A stretch of DNA of 64,000 bases from NCBI GenBank assembly GCA_019055375.1, contig JAHQIW010000051.1, positions 248,001 to 312,000 on the forward strand, written 5' to 3'. Both the position numbers and the translations under genes were made by a program. The stretch's first letter is position 1, and each line of letters begins with the position of its first letter. Shown here piece by piece: positions 45,601 through 57,600 of the stretch. The notes below the pieces were generated by a model, which was given only the letters and a program-made list of their open reading frames with translations, was not told where the DNA came from and ran no database searches. The DNA is from Parelaphostrongylus tenuis (lineage: Eukaryota; Nematoda; Chromadorea; Rhabditida; Metastrongylidae).

Positions 45601-48600
45601 TTTTGAGGCAACTTATAGAGCCCGATACACGTGCCTCGACCTTGACAGTCTCATCAGTTGGGCGGAACCCTCGTCTTTTGCCAGTCCTCTCGGAGGAAAA
45701 CAATCCCATAGTAAGAAGAGGCGACGACGTACATTTTACACGTTCCATTAAGTAAAAATATCACTGAATGGGCAATGTTGTACACTCGATTGCTCTTGGC
45801 TGATACCGTAATATATCATACCTTTCTTTTGTTTCGAGTGTTTTATTAAGACCACGCTCAAATATCAATATATGTCATAATTATTATCTGAGCCAACATG
45901 TCCTGTGATCTGCTAATGGGCTCTTGTACAGCCCAAATCTCTTATTTTTACACGTGTTTTGATTTTACAGTCTCGTCAGTCGGGTAAGAGCCTTCGTCTT
46001 CAGCCAGTCCTCTAGGGTAGCCCCTCTTCTCCCTATAAAGAGCTAAGTGACGACGAACATTTTACACTGTGTGTCAAGTGAAATAATCACCGAATAGACA
46101 GTGTTGTACACTCGATTGCTCTTGGTTGGTATTCGTGTAAATGGTAAATCAGGCCTATTGAAGAACGTGTAGGAATGAGAAATTCGCGCTGCACAGGAGT
46201 CCATTAACAGACCACATGATATATTGGCTCAGATAATAATTATGAGATATATCATATTTTTCGTTCCGAATATATTAGTATATCAGTATATTAGGCAGTA
46301 CATCAGTATAGTACATTAGGCATATTAAAATATCAGCGTGGTCTTAAGAAAAACAGTCGGGACGGAAGGTATGATATATTAACGATACCAGAAAAGAGTA
46401 ATCGAGTGTATAACACTGCCACTCAGCGACAATTTCATCTGGTGGCATGTGTAAAATGCCCGCCGTCACCCACTCTCAGTAGGGGATTGTTTCCTTCGAG
46501 AGAATTGGCAATAGACGAAGAGCACTGCCTAACTGATGGAACTGTCAAGGTCGAAACACGTGTATCAGGCTCTATAAGTTGCTCTATAACAGATCAAAAG
46601 CGTGGCTCTAAAAATAATTATCTAACATATAGAGAAGTATTTTTTGCCCTTGAAAGGACAAAACCTATTCCAGTTATTCCTCAGACCCTTAGTAATCACT
46701 CGTTAGGTTGAATCTGCGCGGTTTCAATACTATGGCTTTTTTTCGGAAGAACTTCATCAAAATGTTGTGGTTGGCAAATCATAAAAGCTCTAAGATAAAG
46801 CTCACGGCGTTGACCAATCCCTGAGGGACGCGCCATGCATTCATCTTCAATTTTTATCTTTGTTTGAGATGATTGAATGCATATCTGGCCTTTACAATGA
46901 CTCTCGGTGGCTTATCGATGCACCGCGTCAGTGCTGCTAATTCTCCTAAACAAGTCTGAGATCAGAGACCAGTGTGGTACCAATTTAACGACCCCGTAGG
47001 GATGGATGGCTTGGTGAGCCATGAGCGCGAGATCGCACTATCGACTTCGTGTGCGACGCAGAGCACCCTTTAACCACTGCCCCACATGCGTGCCGTTGCG
47101 AAATAAGACCACGTTTTCAATCGTAATCATTACTCATTCGCGACGACTTGATCGATCGCTCAGCGTCATTCACAAGTGGCGCGCAATTTTTGTTGTTACT
47201 TTTAAGATTTTTTCTCCACTCTGGAAAACACGCAGAAAAAATGTCAGATCAATAATGAAAATGCGTGTGATAGCGGTGCTATGTATGAAACGCAATTTTA
47301 CATCCACTGCTAGAGCGCTGCAGAAAGCCTTCTTTAAAAAAGTGTTCCTTCAAAATCATTGGGATTTAGACTTCTAAATGATTCTTAGAAGTTTGGTAAG
47401 AATTTTCGTCCAGCACAAGAGACTTTTCCTAACAGAAATTTGCCGAATGTGTTTCGCATAAAACATTCTATAACTGAATCATAATTCCAAATATTTCTTT
47501 TCACTTCATTCCATATCGGAAAACTCAACGAATTTTGTTGACTTGTCTCCTGCTTTTCACTACATCGCTAGATAAGCTGTTCATGGAAATTTCATCACTT
47601 TATTATGTAACCGTGAAACGGTATGCCACTTCACAAAAATTGTGGCTCTCTTCCGTTTGGTAGCACAGGTTTTCGAGCCTATCACCTACGTTCGATAAGT
47701 AATTTCCATAAAGAGTGTTAGTGACTATTCGAAAGCATGATCTATCCCTATACTTGGCCAGTGTTCCAAAAAGACCCTCATATGACGCTGAACAATTCAA
47801 AGCAAAATTATATCTCACACAAGCATATTTGTCGCCGAACAGAGCTCTTTCTCTAGAATATTCGCAATCATGCAATAACGCACGTTTCAATTAATCTAAC
47901 GCTGTGCTCACTTTTTGAATGAAACCGTTTCTCTGTAATGCAGCAGGGATATTAAGATTGGATTCACCTGCACGAGCGAGTAGCTTAGGCCAATTCACGG
48001 ACCGCTGGGTAAGGAAGTAAGGGGCTGCGCAATTATCGGTCAATTTTCAACCGGTCTTAGACTAATGCAATGCTTGTTATCTAATTAGAAACTGTTTCTC
48101 AGCTTTGAAAGAGAAACTTCAGATAAATGTATGATTCTGCTACAAAAAGACTTTATACACTTTTATATGCCAGACTATTATTTTTAAGCCACGCATGTGG
48201 TCTGTCATATAGGGCTGACTTATGGAGCTCGATGCACGTGTTTCGACCTTGACAGTCTCAACAGTCGGGCGGCACCCTTTCGTCTTTAGTCAATCCTCTC
48301 GGCCCGCCCACTTCCCTCTACTAAGAGTAGGCGACGATGAACATTTCATACTGTAAATCAAGTGAATTTATCTCTGAACAGGTAGTGTTGTACACTCCAT
48401 TGCTCTTGGCTCAAAATAATTATCTGGCATATTGAAATTTGAGCGTGGTCTTAAGAAAACACTCGAAACGAAAGGTAATCGAGTGCACAGCACAGTCTAT
48501 TCAGTGATGATTACACTTGACTTACAGTGTAAATGTTCGTCGTCGCCTACACTTAGTATAGGGGCTGGGCGCCCCGAGAATATTGACCAAAGACGAAAGG

Positions 48601-51600
48601 GTACCGCCCGACTGATGAGACTGTCAAGGTCGAAACCGTGAATCGGGCTCTATGAGTCAGTCCTATATAACAGGCCACATGTGTGGCTCAAAAATAATTA
48701 TCTGGCGTATTGAAGTTTGAGCGTAGTCCTAAGAAAACACTCCGAACGAAAGGTATCAATACTTTTCTTTTGCCATAAATAAATTAGCCGTCATTAATAC
48801 TTTCTGATGGAATTCAGGAGGCCACAACGTCCCAGTTCTCTCCAACAGCGACTCAAAGACCAAGTACACGTTTGTATGCTCGAAAATCGATCGACTATCG
48901 CGTCAGTCCACTTTCCTGCCTCACCCAGGGGCCCGTGAATTGGCCAAAGACCACTTGCACGCGCATTTAAATCGATCTTACTTGTTCTGCTGCGCTGGAG
49001 AGAAACGGCCTTCTTAGGACATAAACACAGCGCTGGAACCGGCGAATTTTACGTTATCGAACGATTACTAATAGTCTAAAAAAGCTCTGTACGGCGGAAA
49101 ATATGCTCGTGTCAAAATAATCTTGCTTTGAATTTTTCAACATTACAAAAGAGTTTTTCAAAAAACCGGCCACACTGTCGGATGGTTCGGGATTAAAGCT
49201 TTCGAATGTTCACTGACACTCTTGATGAAAAACTTTCTGTCGAGCATAGGGTATGGGCTAAAAAATCTGTGATCAAACGGAAATGAATCCAGCTGTTGTA
49301 CGAACTTTGACAAGCAGGCAGTATTTTCAAAACACTACAAGTTATCGTTCATTGGTAAAACGATTAACATTTCTAATAAGCAAACTCAAGTAGTTGCACT
49401 GTTCATCAAGTAGTTCCATGCGCACGCATGAATCTAATATTCATAGAAGCAAAATTAAGGATGGAATCAGTACCACTTAGGTAAAGAGCCTCTATTCGTT
49501 ACAGTTATAATAATATACCATGCCGAGAATTCATATGTTTGCCTGTTCAAGGTTCAAGCGATTCCAACAAGATGATAAGTGGCGAAGAAGCAAAATTGGA
49601 TACAAAATTCCACCAGAATGACGACATTCATACTATCATTTGTGAGCACTTATAAAAAAGCCCCTTTAGTGGTAGTAGAAGCTACCGAATGAAAGCAAAA
49701 GATTCATTTAGTTTGCTAACCTTAACCTTCAAGGTAACAGGCATTCGTTGCGGAACTTCATCACTGTAGATATCAAAATCCAGTGATGCGTCACATAAGC
49801 AGTCAGGTTTCTTCACATATCTAGAAAAGCTGATATGGAAATATGTCAGTGAACACCTAACTACTGGCTACAAAAATGGAATAGGGTTGACTGCACTATA
49901 TCTTTCAAGAATTTCAGTTTATATCAGATTGTTATGGAATATCTTCTTGGCTAACGTTTCGACTGTTCGTCTTTCCAGAACCGATGATTCGAGTCAAATG
50001 TACACAGTCGTCCGTTCTCGTTTAATGGCTTTCTTACGCTCAAGTCGACTCTACTCAGTGAAGTACAGCTCAAATAAAGTAACCTCACTTGACGGTGTCC
50101 TGTCCTATAGAACGGTCGCTGCGTGATACTGGCTGCTGACTCAAAATAAACTGTTTTCAATTCACGTCCAATCTATCTTATAGAAGCCGATAACAAAACA
50201 CGTAGCACATTGCGAGCCAATAATCTAGAACGCCAATTAATCAACCTTGCCATGAATAGTCAATACAATTCTGGGATTTTTCAGTTTAAACGAGATTGTA
50301 TTGTAGTTATTATAAACTCTTACTTTTACAACCACTTTTGATCACTTTCACTCTACTTCTTTTATTTACTTCAACTTCCACATATTTCTTGACTTTAATT
50401 TCTCCAACTAGCTGTTCTAATACTGACTTCTACAAAATGAATTGCCGATATGGAAAAGAGCTTTTATTGGTTGACAACCAGTATCAAACTACAACTGCCT
50501 GTATAAGAGTACATCATCGAAAGAGGTCACTTATTTGGACGGCGTTGCAGTCAAAAAGAGTCGTATCAGTGATTTACACCACGGGAACGAACGACTGTGG
50601 AATATCGACTCAATCCAATCGAATTTTAAGAAGGAGAAGACAACGAAACGTCAGACGAAAGAAAGTTGTATGACAACACCGTGTAAGTCGTAAGACAAGA
50701 AAAATATACTAATTATTTATGGGGAGGTCAGATAAAAATCAGATCTTTTCCGCATCGGACAGAGATTTTTTAGAAGTTTTTTTCTTGCTGGGCAAAAACT
50801 TTAATAATCATTCAAAAGCCTAAATCTCGATGAATTTGGAAATGTGCTTTCTCCGAAAAGCCCTTGTTATAGCGCTGTAGCATGCAAAAAAAATTTGTCT
50901 TTCACACATATCGCGCTTCATTTATTTCCGCCGTTTCGTAGAGATTATCAAGTTTGCTGTTTTGAATTTGTAGAAGAAACTTTGCTTTATCGCTCTAGTG
51001 TTTAGCCTTTCATTTTCACTATATATTGCCAAATAAACTCGCTACTAAGCCTAAGTCCATGCCCATGTCCGAGCGCAATAAAACGGACTATTCAGAAAAC
51101 GAGCACTGTATTGTCTTTGCCAAAGGTTAAGCTACCTAATGATTATTGATAGCCTGAGGGAAAGCTCTGTAGTAGGAGATGACCGCGATAGCGCGCGACG
51201 CGAGTGAATCTTATTTTGAATGTTACAGCGCTGTAAGAAAGCCTTTTTATAAAAGTGCACTTCTAAATCTCTCTTAATTCAAGCTTCCGAATAATTACTA
51301 ATAGTTGAGTGGAAAGTCTGTGTCCAGCAAAAAATTCTTCTTGGAAAATCCCTGTCGAAAACAGAAATGATTTGAAGATTGCATTAGAATTATGCCAACC
51401 ATAACTCATTTAGTGCGATGCGCTGCCTTAACTTCAGGATTCGCTAAGGGATGATAAGTCTGCTGATGTCATTACTGCCTTCTCAATACGACTTTCATGA
51501 ACTTTTTGTTTGCATAAAAAGAATGCGAACCTTCGTCCCTTTATCAACAGCACAGAAATTTTGCTATTCTATCTCATAGCAAGACACGTTGTTGTACATA

Positions 51601-54600
51601 ACAAGTTGTTTGACGACCGTTACTGTGATTAAGAGGGCCGTTTATCAATGATAATGGGAACGGTACACTCACCCACACTGAGCAGTTTGTTCAAACATTG
51701 CATGATTGACAAGTAATTCTAAGCTGTTCGTTTGGAAGTTCAGCGCCACTATCTGCACTCCCATCATCCAGTGAAGCTGAACAATTATGGCAATAATATT
51801 CGATAGTGGAAACCCTAGCAAGTTGGTCATCACGATAATTGCTCAAATAAGTAAGCCCTGTGAGACAGAGTGTTCAAAACGTAAAGTGCTTGTGCTTATT
51901 AATACTGCACAGACGTGGGCCGTTTAATGAGAAGCACAAGATCTTTATTCGCCACAAGGCAATCAGGTTTTACATTACTCTGAATGTCAGAAAATTAGCA
52001 CCAGCATTCCAAAAAGCTGCCTTCGACCAATAAAGGCTTGCATCTTACGCAATGAAAATCTATGAAAATCTAAAAACACCCGAGTAGAGTTATTTTACAA
52101 CTTCATAAAAAATTTCGATCGCAGAGGATTGAAACATTGTCAACTTGCGGTCTATCTGAATGTAAATTTAAGCATGCATGATTTTTGACCGACTAAATAA
52201 TTAATAAGCTGACAACGGTCTCATATGTGAAGTCAAGCGACAGAATTTTACAGATAGACAACAAAATTAGCGATTACGTGGGACCTTTGATCACCACGCT
52301 ACCCGTGCACTAAATGAAGCCGTCGATAAGTAAATGAAATAAGAAACGATGGAAATGTAGAGGATGAAGTACGAGGGAATGATCAAATCCCAAAGTGATG
52401 CGCCGTGCCTTCGACTTTATCATACGTTATAGAGTAGGATGAATACATCTCTAGCCTTTTGAGTGGACTCTGCGGTGACGTATCGATGCCAACGTCACAA
52501 ATTCTAACCTTCAACCTAGTTCGGTTCTCATTTTCATTTACTCCTAAGGAGAAGAAAAATTAGCCTGATTAGGAGTGTGATCATACCAAGAATCATGTAT
52601 AGGTATGCTAGAAGGAACCTTTAGTTGTCGTTCCAGAAGCGCATCATTTGTAAAGCAACTTCTCATAGGAGCTTTCTATCTCTTCTGGAGATATATGACC
52701 ATTTAGTCAACATGAACAAATGGTGAGCTGAAAGAGCACGTGGTCCAGCGGTTAATCTTTGGCTACAAAAAAGTGGTGAGGGCTGCGCACGATTGTCGTC
52801 AACCTCAACAGTCAGTCGTTCGGCGGGCATCATCCGAACTGTCGTTGACCTCACCCTGACCACGTCACCTCATTAGTATGGTTGTCACTATCATTGCTCT
52901 TCGTTCGAAAATCTTGTTCTTGTGTCATCTACATGCCATCATTAGGTTCCATTCGTATAACTATCAAATGATTAGCTTGTCTTTCATTCGAGTGTTTTCT
53001 TAAGACCACAGCTCAAATACAATATGCCTGATAATCATTATTTGAGCCACGCATGTCAGTGGTCTGTCAATGAGGGCTGACTTATAGAGCCCGATACACG
53101 TGTTTCGATCTTGCGATCTCGTCAGTCGGGCAGTTACCCGTTCTCGTCTTTTGCTAATCTCTGTGGGTGCTCCAGTCCCCACAATAAGAGTTAGCGACGA
53201 CGTACGTTTTACACTCTATGTTCAGTGAAGAACTCACCAAACACAGAGTTTTGTACACTCGAATGCTCGTGGCTAGTATATTTAATATAACATATCTTTC
53301 ATTTCGAGTGTTTTCTTAAGACCACAGCTCGAAGATTCAATATGCTTGATATGATATTGAAAGATATAATATTTTGAATATACCAGCCAAAAGCAATCAA
53401 GTGTACAAAACTCTGTGTTTGGTGAGTTCTTCACTGAACATAGAGTTTAAAACGTACGTCGTCGCTAACTCTTATTGTGGGGACTGGAGCACCCACAGAG
53501 ATTAGCAAAAGACGAGAACGGGTAACTGCCCGACTGACGAGATCGCAAGATCAAAACACGTGTATCGGGCTCTATAAGTCAGCCCTCATTGACAGACCAC
53601 TGACATGCGTGGCTCAAATAATGATTATCAGGCATATTGTGACTAGCTTGTCCTCAATAAAATATTGAGCGCTAAGTATCACTTCAGTGGCGAAGCGGAC
53701 CCAAACGCTATGGTCGGCCTCCTACCGCAGTTATGGGATTCAGCTCCATATATAATCAGACATGACCCCACGGCTATCATAAAACAAAATACTCACCCAC
53801 TGGATCCCACCGTCGGTGCATGTCTTCCAGGGCGACCCAAATGGGCTCGTCGCCTAGTCATACTACTTAAATCATTCGCCGATCATATAGGTGTTTCATA
53901 TTATCAATACCTTCATATTATTTTCAGACGACGATGCACCTATGAAGATGTTATAACCATTTGCATAATCATATCTTCACGAAACGATATGCCGCTGTTA
54001 TGTACATTTTATAATTATGTTGTGATTATAGCGATGTATGTATGTATACTTTAGGTTGTTTGGTACTACCCGTAATGAAGGATCTGTACTAAGTGCTCTT
54101 GTCCACTACAAGACACAAGTGGCAATAAATTAATCGTCAAGAGTCCAAAGTTCAAGCCGCGGAACCCGGAAGTCCGACTAGCGAATTGAAGGGGAAACTC
54201 TCCGCAGCCCGGGTCCAAGGCGCGACAGCACAAAGGTCAACCCGCCAGCAAGGTAGTCAACCACAACACACAGATCATTTGACCACTGATCGAGCACCAC
54301 GCTACTACACGAAGGAAAGGTATAATATGATAAAATACCAGCCAGCTAGCAATCGAGTGCGAAAACACTCTGTGTTAGGTGAATGTTTCACCTGACATAA
54401 AGTGTAAAGCGTAGGTCGTCGATAAATATATAAAAGGAGTGTGACGCTCCCGAGAGAACTGACTATGAAAAGATCGACAGACGACGGGTTCTGCCCGCTG
54501 ATGAGTCTGTAAGGACGAAATACGTGTCTCGGACTGTACAAGAGCCTTTACCAGACCACATGACATGTTGGCTCAAATAATAATGAAAGGATGTACGAAG

Positions 54601-57600
54601 ATATTTTCAGGAAATTGCACAACTGAACTCTTTTGGTCAATACATTTTGGTCTTTATTTCTTTAATGCCAAAACTTATGGAACAAGCTATTGATATATCA
54701 CATAGACGCCTTCCGAGGATTAAATTTGTTATCAGTGGTTACAATAGACGACCAGTCCCCTAAAAAATTCTTGATCTCGTCTGGTACCGCTTTTGTGGTG
54801 ATTTAGAAGTTAATTCCTGATCAAATGCCTGTGCGATGATGAACCAAATCAAGACAGAACCTTTCAGATATACAGACCCTATATTTGCTGCGAAACAGAA
54901 TAACTGAAAGAAATACTAACTTACGTGGGGAAGGAAGTTGTCGGATGTAATACGCATGTTGGACGGAAAAACTCTGACCAGCCTCTTTGAGGTGTGCTTG
55001 ATGAGGTTGTTAGCCTGACGCTGAGCTGGATCCTTGTACACTTTCATAGAAGCATCTTCGCTCAAAGAGCACATCAAATAAAGCCGTCGTTCAACTGAAT
55101 ATACGATTTAACATAGAAACAATAAGGCTGAACATTGCTATGTGCCTTTCAGTGATATTATAAAATAAATTTTTTTTAAATTTAAATTAAATAAAACAAA
55201 TTATAAATTTTTTGTTTTTATCGGTGGAATTCAAGCCACAATCAAAACAGCTTGCTTCATTACAGAGTAGAAAATAGAATGTATGGGAGGGCACACATGA
55301 ATAGAACAACGGAAAAAACTCATACATTATATCTCCCACTGTACTAACTTTATCTGATAAGTCGTCATTTTGAGATCTAATGTTATTGAAATAGTTCCTA
55401 GAATTTGGAAATCGCTGCACCAGACTCTTCGCAATCATTTAGAGGCTAAGTTAAATTTATGAAAGCTCCTTTTCGCAATACCGCCGTCCAACTGATGTGT
55501 TCTTCGATGCGTCGAACAAGCCAAAGACATGTTTCATACTTTCTTGTCATTTTTGGTGATTCGTCATAATATTATGCCTAACCCGTTTGGGACGGCGTGT
55601 ACTCTCCAAGTGCACAATTATTTAGAAGCTTCTTCGCTAAATAGAGCTACTTCCCTAGTCTTTGATAATTCGGAAGCTCAAATCTCGACAGTTTTACCAG
55701 TGTATTTGGGGATGCAGTAGCAAGAATAAGATTATGTTTAACACTCAGCCTGCATTTTTTGCTCTGCTAAGGTGTGTGGACGATTCTCAATAGAAAGTTT
55801 AGTAGATATTTGATCAAATGTGTCCTGGAAATTTGGAACTAGTAAGGTCTCTATAAAACGCTGCAAGAACGAACAAAAGATCACGTTTTACCTTGAAAGT
55901 TTCCTTTGAACTAGCGAATTATATTTAGATCATAGCATATCCCTTCAAGGATTATGAGAAGCATTTTGCTTCTTCTCGCGCGACATCAAATCTCACTTAG
56001 GTACTCTAATGGCGGAGTCGCCCCACTCCGTGAATTTGTATTGGCGCAGACCGAATGGAAATAAGGGAAATTGTTAGGGAAGTGATGCTGTGAGGGAACG
56101 CTGTCATCATGAAATGATGATATATCATTAAAAAGGCTTCTACAAAGATAATGTTACCAAAAAGAACATCTATTTTTTCCATATTCCATCTGCATCTCTT
56201 ACGTTTTAACAAGATAACCAAATCGCTATGAAAGAAAGCAATTTTCCATATGGTATTCACATTTATTTCTTGTTTTTACTCGATGTTCCTTTAGTCGTTA
56301 GTTGTACATGTACGCATTACATTGCATTCTGTCGTGTCATTTTTGACAAACAAGCCTTGTTTTGTAATTGTTTTGGCATGTTTCAGCCAAAAAAGTTGTT
56401 GGAGTCTTTTCATTCTAAACAATCTTTTACTGATGGCAATATCCTTTTGAGTGAAGAAAAAAGTTTGTCATTACGGAACTACAACTCTGGAGAGATTGTG
56501 CCGTTTGCCTATCAGCGCTGATCCTCAAGAGGATACGAGCTTATAAGGGAAACCATTGGATTATCCAGGTAACACCAAAAAGTTCAATTATTTTTTAATC
56601 GCTCTGCGCGCTCGATCAACTGCCGTCCCGACAGATGTAGAGCACAAGCGCTGAGCCTCTGAAACCTCCATCTTTAGGATTATGCACCTAGTGGTGCAAA
56701 TTTCACTAAGTTTAGTGAAAATCTTAGTTGGGTACCGACTCTCGACTTGAGAGAGCCTTTGAACGTTTTTGTAAAAGACGATATCATCGTGTTTTGATTT
56801 GACTTGGTTCAAATATACTGAAATGTGATAAGCTTAAGGTAGGCTCGAATCTCTTCCATAGTCAACTCGTGGATCTGTGAAAGTGAAGAGAACGGTGCCT
56901 TATGGTCAGTTGTGCTTTGTATTTTTTCCAATACAATTTCACAAGTACGATTCTGACATCTTGTTTGCTTCTCTATTCAATACCGTATACATTTAGCCGA
57001 AAAAAAAGCAAGAACAATAGATAGCTGACCATTCCATGTATGCGGTACTTTGTCTGCTGTTAGATAGTTGACAATTCTTGAGAGATCACTTGAAGTGAGC
57101 TGTTCTCTCAAAGGACACAGTTGACGCCTTCTGACATCTTCCGTCAATAGTTCAAGTTCTTCCTGAAGCATGAAACCATAAATTCCAGTGGAAATAAAAT
57201 CGAATGATGTATGCGACAGTGCAAAAGAAGATCAACTCTTCTCTGTTCCTCTGTTCAGTTTTCAGCATGAGGCGGACGGTGTGCATCTATCCCAATTAGT
57301 TAATATTCTGCTGGTTTCTTTACTTCACTTTTTTATTGCTATATTTTTTGAAAATCTTCGATAAATATACCCAATGGTGAAGAGTGATGTGCAAAATATT
57401 TGCGTCAGCTGGGATTCGAACCCACATCTCACCTTATCAAGGGGTCCGCGCTGAACCGTTGTACTACACCACCTGTCATCCTGAAAGGCGACTATCCACA
57501 CTTGATAGATATGAAAGGTGCTTGTTCAGCAGCGATAGTACAACGGAGACTGTAGCCGATGGAGCAGAAGCTAAAACCCCTCTGTTGTGAGTGCTCTTTG

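Larger units (their letters stand above)
52982..53643. mobile_element. H1 inverted dimer with 9-bp target duplication
   Basis: TAGCTTGTC at 52,973-52,981 and 53,644-53,652 flanks 662 bp made of two H1 copies head to head. Arms of about 240 bp match closely (GGGCTGACTTATAGAGCCCG and partner; ACGACGTACGTTTTACAC and partner). Ribozymes at the outer parts point away from each other. It lies in the PLC intron. Confidence 0.82.

Noticed and set aside
46400..49000. CRISPR-like array of repeated blocks
   Set aside because: Spacing is irregular, copies are inverted and diverged, and the DNA is eukaryotic. They are H1 repeats.
50296..50673. 125-codon plus-strand reading frame with signal-like start and Arg-rich end
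   Set aside because: No recognisable domain, no regulatory or splice evidence, and it lies antisense in a PLC intron. It could be real but cannot be supported.
53097..53102. CACGTG E-boxes as transcription-factor sites
   Set aside because: Every prominent one is stem III of a hammerhead motif in a repeat, which explains its conservation better.
56820..56885. Short minus-strand exon (IHELTMEEIRAYLKL) as part of the PLC Y box
   Set aside because: Its length does not fit the phases on either side and the sequence does not match the expected Y-box segment.
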